From a virus: a DNA stretch of 37,083 nt. The notes under the pieces were generated by a model. That model was not told where the DNA came from. It did not search any database and saw only the letters and a list, made by a program, of their open reading frames with translations. Made by a program: the position numbers and the translations under genes. The stretch spans positions 1-37,083 of IMG/VR virus record IMGVR_UViG_3300030339_000134. The stretch is one strand, 5' to 3'. Positions 10,964-18,304 of the stretch are shown here, piece by piece (the first letter of the stretch is position 1; each line of letters starts with the position of its first letter).

Positions 10964-10995
10964 TTTGTTTATTCAAAAAAATATTTGTATCTTTG
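10964..10995 (+). promoter_or_regulatory. Complete Bacteroidota promoter
   Basis: TTTG at 10964-10967, exactly 20 bases, then TATCTTTG at 10988-10995. It precedes the lipoprotein gene at 11020 and is one of the best matches in the window. Confidence 0.8.
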
Positions 10996-11019
10996 TGAAT
11001 AATATAAAAATAAAAAAAT

Positions 11020-11466
11020 ATGAAAATAAGTATTTATTGTTTATTAATTTTAATGTTGTTTAGTTGTAAAAAGAATTTAACAACAACAGTTGATATATAT
11101 TATGGCTCATCTGATCTTAATGAAGTGACTGATGATTATATATTATCTAACTTTTCAACAGCATCTGGTGATATTGGTTATACAACAGGTAGAATTTATA
11201 CTTTTGATAGTACATCTGATAAATCATATAAATTCTTAACTGTATTAGATTTACCAGCATCACCAATTGTTATTGATAATCCTAATCAAGAATGGAAAAG
11301 GTCTACTACTGAAAGTCGTAGTGATATAAGTAAATGTGAGTCTGATGGTACGGTGATTGGCATGGAGCCTGTTAAAATTTTAAGCATAAATGGTGTAACA
11401 TATAAATTATATAGAACAACACTTAAATATGATAATTCTATTAAATTAAAAGTGTATTCATATTAA
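11020..11466 (+). CDS. Lipoprotein
   Basis: A 148-residue protein with a type II signal peptide: MKISIYCLLILMLFSCKK has a short basic start, a hydrophobic core and lipobox LFSC, so Cys16 would be lipidated. The mature part is beta-rich and Ser/Thr-rich, with one further cysteine. It would sit in the host envelope. Phage lipoproteins often act in superinfection exclusion, which is only a suggestion here. The ideal Bacteroidota promoter implies use of the host polymerase, perhaps early. Confidence 0.8.
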   Translation: MKISIYCLLILMLFSCKKNLTTTVDIYYGSSDLNEVTDDYILSNFSTASGDIGYTTGRIYTFDSTSDKSYKFLTVLDLPASPIVIDNPNQEWKRSTTESRSDISKCESDGTVIGMEPVKILSINGVTYKLYRTTLKYDNSIKLKVYSY

Positions 11467-11493
11467 ATAATTTTTTTATTTAAAAAATAGTTG

Positions 11494-11501
11494 TATCTTT
11501 G
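11494..11501 (+). promoter_or_regulatory. -7 element TATCTTTG before a structured leader
   Basis: TATCTTTG lies 28 bases after the lipoprotein stop and would start a transcript running through a hairpin-rich region and the interrupted tRNA at 11696. Confidence 0.5.
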
Positions 11502-11534
11502 TCCTGATTCAAAACACGGTGGCTTCGTGTTCAA

Positions 11535-11621
11535 ATGATAGATAACATACCATCTTTCACGCTTATTCGTGGAAAAGGTGCAGTGCCATTGTCCAAAAAA
11601 GACAAAATGTTAAAATTTTAA
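11535..11621 (+). CDS. Short ORF, possible leader peptide
   Basis: A 28-residue frame (MIDNIPSFTLIRGKGAVPLS, then KKDKMLKF) whose last codons and stop lie inside the left arm of a 16-bp inverted repeat. The layout recalls the three attenuator-like leaders, but there is no T-run terminator. It may be chance. Confidence 0.3.
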   Translation: MIDNIPSFTLIRGKGAVPLSKKDKMLKF

Positions 11622-11651
11622 TAATAAAATAATAATATTAAAATTTTAACA
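11608..11651 (+). other. Perfect 16-bp inverted repeat
   Basis: TGTTAAAATTTTAATA (11608-11623) is exactly repeated in reverse complement at 11636-11651 with a 12-base loop. No T-run follows, so it is not a standard terminator. It lies 44 bases before the interrupted tRNA. Confidence 0.65.
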
Positions 11652-11695
11652 AAGATTGACTATCAGAAAGGAAAAGTTCGCAACTTACCAAAAAT

Positions 11696-11875
11696 TTTAT
11701 TGTAGTGCAATTGGATAGCATCGGAGGCAACTGAAAAATAATTTTTGTTTAGGATTAATTAACCTATGATGAATTTATACAGACCTATGGTTTCAAAAGA
11801 TACGGAGTAATTGCCAAAAAATATGAAATTGACGTGATTAACACGTAGATTTAGGTTCGAGTCCTAACGATAAAA
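11696..11875 (+). tRNA. Interrupted tRNA-like gene, possibly Phe (GAA)
   Basis: Acceptor TTTATTG/CGATAAA is perfect, with D-arm GTGC-AATTGGATA-GCAT and T-arm TTAGG-TTCGAGT-CCTAA. A candidate anticodon arm is GGCAA-CTGAAAA, but its partner TTGCC lies at 11811-11815, after a 73-base insertion. A further 35 bases with a CGTG/CACG hairpin precede the T-arm. Identity is uncertain. Confidence 0.5.
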
Positions 11876-11892
11876 CTAAAAATATTAATAAA

Positions 11893-12141
11893 ATGATAAC
11901 AATAAATAGAATAGTTGAGCCAGAATCGTATCTATATAAAGATAATCAAGTTGTAGGAGTAATTAATAATCATTTAGAATTAAATGATGTTTTAATTCAA
12001 ATAAAAAATAAGAGCCTTAATGGGTATAAGGTAAAATATGAAGACGATTTTTATGAAATTAGAAACGATGGTAGAATTATAAATGGCTCAGTTGTTTATC
12101 CTATTTTATCAAAACAACTTAGAGAAATGATTGGATTTTAA
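11893..12141 (+). CDS. Small hypothetical protein
   Basis: An 82-residue protein (MITINRIVEPESYLYKDNQV, then DDFYEIRNDGRIINGSVVYP). It looks like a compact mixed alpha/beta fold with no cysteine and no catalytic motif. It starts 17 bases after the interrupted tRNA and lies between two RNA-rich regions. I do not recognise it. Confidence 0.65.
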   Translation: MITINRIVEPESYLYKDNQVVGVINNHLELNDVLIQIKNKSLNGYKVKYEDDFYEIRNDGRIINGSVVYPILSKQLREMIGF

Positions 12142-12196
12142 AAAAAATATCAAAAATAGAAAAAACTTAATAAAAAAACATTTATATATAACAAAT

Positions 12197-12250
12197 ATGA
12201 AAAACTTATTTAACACAGTTCAGCAACAACAACAGATGAATTCCGTCTGA
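12197..12250 (+). CDS. Gln leader peptide (putative attenuator)
   Basis: A 17-residue ORF, MKNLFNTVQQQQQMNSV, with five consecutive Gln codons (12221-12235: CAG CAA CAA CAA CAG). Its end, CGTCTGA (12244-12250, containing the stop), pairs perfectly with TCAGACG (12283-12289), and the adjacent TTGGGT pairs with AACTCAA, the 5' arm of the terminator. The antiterminator of about 13 bp and the terminator exclude each other. The first genes downstream are tRNA-Gln (TTG), tRNA-Gln (TTG) and tRNA-Gln (CTG). This fits charging-dependent attenuation: stalling at Gln codons leaves the antiterminator free. A TTTATATATA promoter-like sequence lies 16 bases upstream. Confidence 0.75.
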   Translation: MKNLFNTVQQQQQMNSV

Positions 12251-12274
12251 TTGGGTGAACTATGTTCTTTTCTT

Positions 12275-12303
12275 AACTCAAGTCAGACGATTTGGGTTTT
12301 TTT
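12275..12303 (+). terminator. Terminator of the Gln attenuator
   Basis: AACTCAA (12275-12281) pairs with TTTGGGTT (12291-12298), one G-U, and a T-run follows. The loop contains TCAGACG, which pairs with the leader stop region in the alternative fold. Confidence 0.75.
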
Positions 12304-12315
12304 ATTTTAAAAAAT

Positions 12316-12386
12316 TGCTCTGTAACATAATGTAGTGTGACACCCCTTGAAGGTGTTCGGTGTTGGTTCAAGTCCAACCAGAGTAA
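12316..12386 (+). tRNA. tRNA-Gln (TTG)
   Basis: Acceptor TGCTCTG/CAGAGTA, anticodon stem ACACC/GGTGT with loop CCTTGAA, T-arm GTTGG/CCAAC with TTCAAGT. C at position 33 is unusual. It is the first gene after the Gln attenuator. Confidence 0.83.
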
Positions 12387-12402
12387 CAAAAATATTAAAT
12401 AT

Positions 12403-12474
12403 TGCCTTGTTATGTAATGGCTAGCATACAACACTTTGAATGTTGGAGTCATGGTTCGAATCCATGCAAGGCAA
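12403..12474 (+). tRNA. tRNA-Gln (TTG)
   Basis: Acceptor TGCCTTG/CAAGGCA is perfect; anticodon stem CAACA/TGTTG with loop CTTTGAA; T-loop TTCGAAT. A normal cloverleaf. A truncated D-arm-like fragment (12503-12530, GCCCCATAGTGTAGTGG) follows and may be a broken tRNA. Confidence 0.9.
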
Positions 12475-12539
12475 CAAATAACAACAAGTTATTTTAAATT
12501 TATTGCCCCATAGTGTAGTGGTGGGGCTTCAAAAAATAT

Positions 12540-12610
12540 TGCTCAGTAGCATAATGTTGTGCATCTGCCTCTGAAGCAGCAGGCTGAAGGTTCAAGTCCT
12601 TCCTGAGCAA
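12540..12610 (+). tRNA. tRNA-Gln (CTG)
   Basis: Acceptor TGCTCAG/CTGAGCA is perfect; anticodon stem CTGC/GCAG with loop CTCTGAA; T-arm GAAGG/CCTTC. It reads CAG, so the three genes cover both Gln codons used in the leader peptide. Confidence 0.9.
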
Positions 12611-12652
12611 CAATAATTTAAACTCCAATCTTTATTTTTTATATAAAAGGTT

Positions 12653-13051
12653 ATGGAGTTAAAAAGAATGATAATAATCGCGATTGATTTTGATGGTACG
12701 TGTGTAACACATGACTATCCAAGAGTAGGTAGAGATATAGGAGCTATTTCTGTTTTAAAAAAATTAGTTGAAAATGGTCACCAACTTATTTTATATACAA
12801 TGAGAAGTGATTTTAAGGGTAGACATTATTTAACAGATGCAGTTAATTGGTTTAAAGATAATAATATACCTTTATATGGAATAAATAATAATTCATCACA
12901 ATTACATTGGACTACTTCTCCGAAGGTTTTGGCAGACCTTTATATTGATGATGCTGCATTAGGTTGCCCTTTACTTTATTCTTTAACTGATGGTCCTTAT
13001 GTTGATTGGATAGAAGTAGAAAAGATATTAAAAAGTAAAGCTTTATTGTAG
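12653..13051 (+). CDS. HAD-superfamily phosphatase-like protein
   Basis: A 132-residue protein with HAD motif I (IIAIDFDGT, residues 7-15), a motif II threonine in ILYTMRS and the acidic motif IV pair in LYIDDAALG. The short single-domain length and the late IDD motif fit small HAD phosphatases common in phages and Bacteroidota. The substrate is unknown; nucleotide or polynucleotide 3' phosphates are possible. An internal ATG at 12668 could be the start, but AAAGG precedes 12653. It follows the tRNA-Gln genes. Confidence 0.85.
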   Translation: MELKRMIIIAIDFDGTCVTHDYPRVGRDIGAISVLKKLVENGHQLILYTMRSDFKGRHYLTDAVNWFKDNNIPLYGINNNSSQLHWTTSPKVLADLYIDDAALGCPLLYSLTDGPYVDWIEVEKILKSKALL

Positions 13052-13207
13052 TAAACAAAGCTTTACTAATTCATAAGAATCTGGATCTAACTTATTTCTT
13101 AAGCGAATCAAATTGTTTAATTCTTTTTGTTCTTCATTTGTTAATTTTCTTTCTTCTTTAATTATTAAAAGATCATTGATTTTTGTGTAAATTTCTTTAA
13201 GTTCCAT
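13043..13207 (-). CDS. Small helical protein
   Basis: A 54-residue ORF (MELKEIYTKINDLLIIKEER, then LTNEEQKELNNLIRLRNKLD) that is highly charged and helical, probably a coiled coil. Its end overlaps the HAD gene by nine bases in convergent orientation. The next minus-strand gene lies four bases upstream, so they are likely cotranscribed. Confidence 0.6.
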   Translation of the reverse strand: MELKEIYTKINDLLIIKEERKLTNEEQKELNNLIRLRNKLDPDSYELVKLCLLQ

Positions 13208-13210
13208 TTT

Positions 13211-13435
13211 TTAATTTTTTAAATATTCATTTTTAACTTTTTTTGGATTTTTACCATTTAGTAAGATTTCTACCATAGGAACAGTTAAAAAATATGGCAA
13301 ATCTATTCCTGTTTCTTCCCAGTAATACCATACAACTAATCCTTTACTGGTTGCTTGTGGTAAAATTTCAATTTTATTAATATCACCATTTCTTCTTGCT
13401 AATAACCATTCTTTAGCTAATTCAATAATTTCCAT
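13211..13435 (-). CDS. Small hypothetical protein
   Basis: About 74 residues from MEIIELAKEWLLARRNGDIN. A longer start at 13456 would add MLNFVKI, but that reaches into the spacer before the gene upstream. The middle is aromatic (VVWYYWEETGIDLPYFLTV). Family unknown. It belongs to a run of small minus-strand genes beside the cation transporter. Confidence 0.6.
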   Translation of the reverse strand: MEIIELAKEWLLARRNGDINKIEILPQATSKGLVVWYYWEETGIDLPYFLTVPMVEILLNGKNPKKVKNEYLKN

Positions 13436-13459
13436 AATTTTTACAAAATTTAACAAAAT

Positions 13460-13633
13460 TTAACAAAATAAATATCCAACAATAACTCCTACTCCTATTC
13501 CTTGTGTAATAGATAATGACATAGAAAAAGAGAAAGCGTCAAGTGAATCATAATTTTTTGTAAAGATTAAATATGATCCTGTTAATAAACCTAGTATAGG
13601 TACAAGTAGTGAAAATTTTTCTAAAAATGTCAT
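13460..13633 (-). CDS. Small membrane protein, two segments
   Basis: A 57-residue protein with hydrophobic segments FSLLVPILGLLTGSYLIF (7-24) and TQGIGVGVIVGYLF (43-56), Gly-rich in the second. It could be a holin-like or accessory membrane protein; I cannot assign it. It starts five bases after the stop of the cation transporter, so the two are likely cotranscribed. Confidence 0.6.
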   Translation of the reverse strand: MTFLEKFSLLVPILGLLTGSYLIFTKNYDSLDAFSFSMSLSITQGIGVGVIVGYLFC

Positions 13634-13638
13634 AATTT

Positions 13639-14532
13639 TTATTTTTTATGTTTGTCTGGTTCAACATGAATAGACACTATAGCATATTCATCATATTTAA
13701 TAATTCTTTTTTCAAGATTATCTGAAATATTGTGTGCTTCGATTAAACATAGTGTAGGAACAACGTGAATTGTTGCTTCAACAAAGAGTAAATGCCCAGA
13801 GTTTCTAACTCTTAAATCGTGATAATTAATTACATCTGGAAAATTTATAATAATTTCTTTAATATCTTCGGATTCTTTAATTGGTGCTTTGTCTAAAAGA
13901 GCATCAATTGCTTTTTTGCCAAGTGACCAGCAAATATGTATGACAATAATAGCTACTACAAGAGCTGCTACTGAGTCGGCATAAAAAAAGATTGGTAGGT
14001 GTGTCCATTCATATATTTTGACAAAAATTAAGCCTAAGAGTACAACAGAAGAACTCCAAATATCAGTTGAGAAATGAAGTGCATCAGCTTCTAGTGCCTG
14101 ACTTTTGTATTTTTTTGCAATTATCATTAATTTTTTTGATCTCCAAGCATCAATTAAGATGGATGTTGAAACTACAATAAAACTAAATATAGTTTCTGTT
14201 GTGCTTAATGTTAATCCTTTACCTGATGCAATTCGGTGTGCAGCTTCATATATGATCCAAAAACAAGTGATAAACAACAATAGTGTTTCAATTAAAGCTG
14301 AAAAATTTTCAATTTTACCGTGTCCATAATGATGATCTTCATCTGATGGTTTATTTGATACTTTAACTGCAAATAATGTAATAACAGCGGCAACAAGATC
14401 CAATCCAGAGTGGAGTGCTTCTGATAATATCCCTAAACTACCTGTAATTAAACCAATAACAAGTTTAAAACAAGTTAAAAATATTGCAGATAATACACTT
14501 ACAAATGCAACTTTATTTTTTTCTTTTTCCAT
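13639..14532 (-). CDS. Cation diffusion facilitator transporter
   Basis: A 297-residue inner-membrane CDF protein that would export divalent metal ions (Zn2+, Fe2+, Mn2+ or Co2+) in exchange for protons. It has about six membrane segments, the family start GSLGILSEALHSGLDLVAAV with its conserved H and D, the loop HHYGHGKIENFSAL, and the second site ALEADALHFSTDIWSSS (HxxxD). The C-terminal cytoplasmic domain (residues 215-293) has the ferredoxin-like pattern with HDLRVRNSGHLLFVEATIHV and VSIHVEP. The length is normal for the family. Such a full transporter is unusual in a phage. A perfect Bacteroidota promoter lies 20 bases upstream. Confidence 0.93.
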   Translation of the reverse strand: MEKEKNKVAFVSVLSAIFLTCFKLVIGLITGSLGILSEALHSGLDLVAAVITLFAVKVSNKPSDEDHHYGHGKIENFSALIETLLLFITCFWIIYEAAHRIASGKGLTLSTTETIFSFIVVSTSILIDAWRSKKLMIIAKKYKSQALEADALHFSTDIWSSSVVLLGLIFVKIYEWTHLPIFFYADSVAALVVAIIVIHICWSLGKKAIDALLDKAPIKESEDIKEIIINFPDVINYHDLRVRNSGHLLFVEATIHVVPTLCLIEAHNISDNLEKRIIKYDEYAIVSIHVEPDKHKK

Positions 14533-14551
14533 ATCTCTATATTTTAGAATA

Positions 14552-14583
14552 CAAAGATATTCATTAATTTTTTGATTACCAAA
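14552..14583 (-). promoter_or_regulatory. Complete Bacteroidota promoter
   Basis: On the minus strand TTTG (14583-14580), exactly 20 bases, then TATCTTTG (14559-14552), just before the cation transporter gene. Confidence 0.8.
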
Positions 14584-15322
14584 TAAAATTGTAAGGTTTT
14601 AATAAAGTTTTAAGATTATTTAAGAAAGGTATAATATCTTCTATAATAATATTATATTGTTTACCTTTATTTAAAATAATTTTAGATATATCTGTTGGCT
14701 CTAAAGTTTCGGCTCCATTAATATCAATTAATGAACTGCTTAAAAGTTGAAAAAGAATTTGCATTCTTTCTTTTTCTAAATAATGTAAAAATTTTCTAGT
14801 TTCTTCGCCGGTTTTAATTTTTTCCCCTTTTAGAGTTTTTAATTTAATTTTTCGTTGTTCAGAAATATGTATTTCTTTAAAATTATTTGCTGATATCCAT
14901 TTTTTTAATCCTCTAATTTTTACTTGGTGATATGGTGCGTATGATCCAAATCTATTAGTTATTCTTTGATCTTCCACATAATATATTTCACCATTTTTTA
15001 GCATTTTACTTGTACTCCAGCAGCATCTTACACATTGATCTATATAATTTTTAGTAAAATCTAAATTTGGGTTATCTTCAACTATAAAATCTGGCTCATT
15101 TTCTAATGAGTTGCCATTAAGTAAAGTAAAACATTCTGTTGAATATAATCCAATAGAAATACGAATAAATCGATCTGTCCCTGAAGATCGATAAATATTA
15201 TTATAATGTGTTCCTATTGATGTCGCTGAATAAATAGCGTTTTTTATTAATTTTTTTGAATTTTTAGGATTAATACAGATTACTTTTATAGGTTCTTTAT
15301 AAATTAATAATTGTTTTGCCAT
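14576..15322 (-). CDS. Hypothetical protein
   Basis: A 248-residue soluble protein. Its first half has two beta-rich segments that look alike: KVICINPKNSKKLIKNAIYS and, near 108, MLKNGEIYYVEDQR ending with KKWISANNFKEI, reminiscent of small SH3-like KGxxY barrels. The second half is helical. Two adjacent cysteines (RCCW) stand near 96. It lies three bases from the membrane protein gene upstream, so it is probably in one operon with it. Function unknown. Confidence 0.7.
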   Translation of the reverse strand: MAKQLLIYKEPIKVICINPKNSKKLIKNAIYSATSIGTHYNNIYRSSGTDRFIRISIGLYSTECFTLLNGNSLENEPDFIVEDNPNLDFTKNYIDQCVRCCWSTSKMLKNGEIYYVEDQRITNRFGSYAPYHQVKIRGLKKWISANNFKEIHISEQRKIKLKTLKGEKIKTGEETRKFLHYLEKERMQILFQLLSSSLIDINGAETLEPTDISKIILNKGKQYNIIIEDIIPFLNNLKTLLKPYNFIW

Positions 15323-15324
15323 AA

Positions 15325-15735
15325 TTAAAATAATTGTTTAATAAATTGAATTCCATCTAAATGATAGAATATTGAATTTGTGATTGATAATAATAGTAAT
15401 GTAATTGATAGTATAATATCAATACTATATGCAATTTTTCTAATTGTTTTATTTTTTATGGTTTTAAATATTAAATTTTGAATTATAGATAAAAGGTATA
15501 TTGAAGCTGAAAAATATAAGTTTATTGTAAATAAACATAATAATAGAACAATAGAATAACTAAGATCCATTAAAGAAATTTTAAGTAGTTCTTTGAAAAC
15601 TACTGATTTTATTTTTGTTTGTATATTAGGATAATAATCAGAGACTATACATCTTAATCTAAAGAAAAAATTAAATTGAATTAATTTTTGCAATTCATAT
15701 CCAATTGCTAATGATAAAAGAAAATTAATAAGCAT
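15325..15735 (-). CDS. Membrane protein with about four segments
   Basis: A 136-residue hydrophobic protein. Segments are visible near 2-18 (NFLLSLAIGYELQKL), 55-70 (YSIVLLLCLFTINLYF), 72-88 and 105-125 (IDIILSITLLLLSITNSIFY). It has no recognisable motif. It may work with the soluble protein encoded three bases downstream. A TATATA-type sequence lies upstream on the minus strand. Confidence 0.7.
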   Translation of the reverse strand: MLINFLLSLAIGYELQKLIQFNFFFRLRCIVSDYYPNIQTKIKSVVFKELLKISLMDLSYSIVLLLCLFTINLYFSASIYLLSIIQNLIFKTIKNKTIRKIAYSIDIILSITLLLLSITNSIFYHLDGIQFIKQLF

Positions 15736-15787
15736 ATTTTGTTATATTTATATAGACAAATATAACTAAAGTATCTGAATAAAAAAA

Positions 15788-16423
15788 TCATTTTAATTTT
15801 TTAATAAGCTCTAATGCTGATAATTTATAACAACTTTCAGAATTTGCTACATTTTTAAATTGTTTTAAGGCATTTTTGTAGTCGTTAATGTTAAGATAAC
15901 ATAAGCCAAGATACCATTGTGTTTCAATAAAATATATATTATCTGGATTGTTTAGTATTTCTTTATAGTTAATAATTGCCATTTTATAATCCATCATTTC
16001 CTGATATGATATTCCCATATAAAAATATGAATTAGTTTTAATTACTTGATCATCTTTATTTTTTAGTTTGTTGAGTATATTTATAGCATCATTATATTTT
16101 TTATTATTTATTTTTTCAAATGCAATATCTAAAGAATCTGATGATATATTAATTGAAGACCTGAATGTAATAATTGGAATTTGTGGTGTTGTATAATATT
16201 TATTATATAAATTATTATTATCTGTAATAAAAAATGTAATAAAAAATAAAAAAAGAATGATATATCGGAATGCTCTCCAAGATTTAGGTAATTGAGAGTT
16301 TGATTCTTTATTTGTTTTATAAATAAAATAAAACTGATATTTTTTTTTTGATAAATCGGCAAATATCCATCTATTATCCACAATATCATATATTTGATAA
16401 TTAAATTTATTATTAAAATTCAT
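15788..16423 (-). CDS. Membrane-anchored TPR protein
   Basis: A 211-residue protein with one transmembrane helix near residues 49-67 (YIILFLFFITFFITD) and C-terminal tetratricopeptide repeats: INNKKYNDAINILNKLK, YFYMGISYQEMMDYKMAIIN and WYLGLCYLNINDYKNALKQF. TPRs mediate protein contacts, so it may scaffold an envelope complex. It follows the ABC operon but is separated by a terminator at 16451 and has a TTTATATATA promoter-like sequence of its own just upstream. Confidence 0.82.
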   Translation of the reverse strand: MNFNNKFNYQIYDIVDNRWIFADLSKKKYQFYFIYKTNKESNSQLPKSWRAFRYIILFLFFITFFITDNNNLYNKYYTTPQIPIITFRSSINISSDSLDIAFEKINNKKYNDAINILNKLKNKDDQVIKTNSYFYMGISYQEMMDYKMAIINYKEILNNPDNIYFIETQWYLGLCYLNINDYKNALKQFKNVANSESCYKLSALELIKKLK

Positions 16424-16450
16424 AGTTAAATATATATAAATTTTAAAATA

Positions 16451-16482
16451 AAAAAAAGTGACCTCAAAAAAGTCACTTTTTT
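16451..16482 (-). terminator. Bidirectional-looking terminator
   Basis: AAAAAAGTGAC and GTCACTTTTTT form a perfect stem around CTCAAAAA. T-runs flank the stem on both strands. It would end the ABC operon before the TPR gene. Confidence 0.85.
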
Positions 16483-16522
16483 CACAACAGTCAAAATTTA
16501 ATATTTGGGAATATTTAATATT

Positions 16523-17509
16523 TTAAGAATTTAACATTGCTGTTTTTATTTTATCAACTAATTCAATATGCTCCATTCCGAATTTTGTCCAGGCAATACC
16601 CATTTCTTTCAAATCGTATTTATGAACTATTGTACTGTATAATTTAGAACGTTCTTCAGTTATTTTATTAATATTAGAGTCATTAGTACTTCTTAATGAT
16701 TTTTTTGTTTTTTTATTTGTAGAAGGATCATTTATTAAATCGTTATTTTTTAATATCAAGTCATTTAATTCAGATACTTTAGTTTCTATTTCTTTCTGTA
16801 AATCTTCTGGATAACCAATAACATAAACAACATCTGCTAATTCAACCGCTAACCTAATATCGTGAGTTGAGAAGATAATTGTATTAAGCTCGTCACTTGA
16901 TAAAATAATATTAAATGCATCTTTTACACTTTCAATATTTCCTACATCTAATCCTGAAAATGGTTCGTCAAATACCATAAAATGCTTTGATGTAAGTAAT
17001 TGCTCAATAACAGCAGTTCTTTGACGTTGCCCTCCTGATAATTCACAAGGATATTTATCTTTGTGCTGTGTCATACTCCACTTATCAAGTTGTTCTTCAA
17101 TTTTTTTGTTTTTTTCTTCAGGTGTTAATTTTGTATTTTTTAATGCATACATTAATATTTGATTAACTGTTTTATGACGAAATAAAGTATATTTTTGATC
17201 AACAAAGCCCACATCACCTTCACCAACTTCTTTTGCTGATTCTGGCTCACCTTCTTTAGAGTTAGTAATAAGTACTCGACCTGATAATGGTTTCATCAAA
17301 CCAGTTAATACTTTGAATAATGTTGATTTTCCTCTGCCGGATCTGCCAACAACTGCGATTGTTTGACCAGTAATAAACCCAGGACGAACAACATCTTTTT
17401 CAATCATATTTATTCCTTTAAGGATTGGTTTAGGATTTTTTGTACCATCATCATACCCAGCAGATATTTCATCTAAGCATAAAATAGTTTGTTTTAATTC
17501 GTAATTCAT
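16523..17509 (-). CDS. ABC transporter ATP-binding protein
   Basis: A 328-residue ATPase with Walker A GRSGRGKST (near 55-63), Q-loop GFVDQKYTLF, signature LSGGQRQR, Walker B FMVFDEPFSG and H-loop STHDIR, all intact. It resembles the SsuB/TauB/NrtD type that powers import of organic anions. It is about 80 residues longer than typical members; the extra C-terminal part (ELNDLILKNNDLINDPSTNK onward) is helical and unassigned. It lies four bases from the permease gene, so it is translated from the same operon. Confidence 0.93.
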   Translation of the reverse strand: MNYELKQTILCLDEISAGYDDGTKNPKPILKGINMIEKDVVRPGFITGQTIAVVGRSGRGKSTLFKVLTGLMKPLSGRVLITNSKEGEPESAKEVGEGDVGFVDQKYTLFRHKTVNQILMYALKNTKLTPEEKNKKIEEQLDKWSMTQHKDKYPCELSGGQRQRTAVIEQLLTSKHFMVFDEPFSGLDVGNIESVKDAFNIILSSDELNTIIFSTHDIRLAVELADVVYVIGYPEDLQKEIETKVSELNDLILKNNDLINDPSTNKKTKKSLRSTNDSNINKITEERSKLYSTIVHKYDLKEMGIAWTKFGMEHIELVDKIKTAMLNS

Positions 17510-17513
17510 TTTT

Positions 17514-18287
17514 TTATATTTTTGAGAATCTAAAAATTAATTTCCTTAAATATGTTAAAAGAAAGTCTAATGTTATACCAATTAACAATATAATTATTTG
17601 TAATGCGATAACCCTACCTTGGTTACCTGTTTTATCTGAATTTTTAATTAAAAATCCTAAACCTCCAGCCGCGGCTAATATACTTTCAACTGATATTAGC
17701 ATCATCCATACAATTGCAAGATTTTGTCTTATACTTTCAATTACATAGTCTAATCTACCTTTAATTACAACTTCCAATAATGTTTCCCATCTTGTACAAC
17801 CTAATGTTCTAGCATGATCAAACTCTTCTTCTGGTATTTCACTAATCATCGCAAGAATTGAAGTAATAAAAAATGTGCTCATAAAAACAACTAAAACCCA
17901 CACTTGTATTGTTCTGGCATCATTAATGATAACACCTATATAAAATGCTATACCTGCTAATGGTAAAAACCTAAATTTAGATATTGTATTTGCAATAGGT
18001 TTTAATAATGGTAAAGGTGATAGATAGCAAAGTATTAATGATATAATAACTGACCAAATAACGGCTTGCCCACATAATGCTAATGAACTACCAATGTGTA
18101 CTACTAATCCTTCAGACCATAGGGCACTAAATCCATTTAATACTTGAATAGGAGTTGGAAATAAATGAGTTTCTGCAATTAAACTGCACCCAATCCAGAA
18201 AAGAATCAGAACAGCGAACCATCCAAATTGGATGGTTCTTTCTGTTGATTTGCTTATTTTTTCAAAGGGTTTTAATATTTCTAACAT
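17514..18287 (-). CDS. ABC transporter permease
   Basis: A 257-residue inner-membrane protein of the SsuC/TauC class with about six membrane segments. The cytoplasmic EAA loop is visible as EEEFDHARTLGCTRWETLLE, where it would dock on the ATPase. The length is normal. It stands between the binding-protein and ATPase genes of the same operon. The substrate cannot be read from sequence; relatives move sulfonates, taurine, nitrate or pyrimidine precursors. Confidence 0.9.
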   Translation of the reverse strand: MLEILKPFEKISKSTERTIQFGWFAVLILFWIGCSLIAETHLFPTPIQVLNGFSALWSEGLVVHIGSSLALCGQAVIWSVIISLILCYLSPLPLLKPIANTISKFRFLPLAGIAFYIGVIINDARTIQVWVLVVFMSTFFITSILAMISEIPEEEFDHARTLGCTRWETLLEVVIKGRLDYVIESIRQNLAIVWMMLISVESILAAAGGLGFLIKNSDKTGNQGRVIALQIIILLIGITLDFLLTYLRKLIFRFSKI

Positions 18288-18304
18288 TGAAATTTATTTT
18301 TAGA

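Noticed and set aside
13211-13456. Longer start MLNFVKI for the gene at 13211
   Set aside because: It extends into repeated TTTAACAAAA spacer sequence; the inner ATG gives a more typical start.
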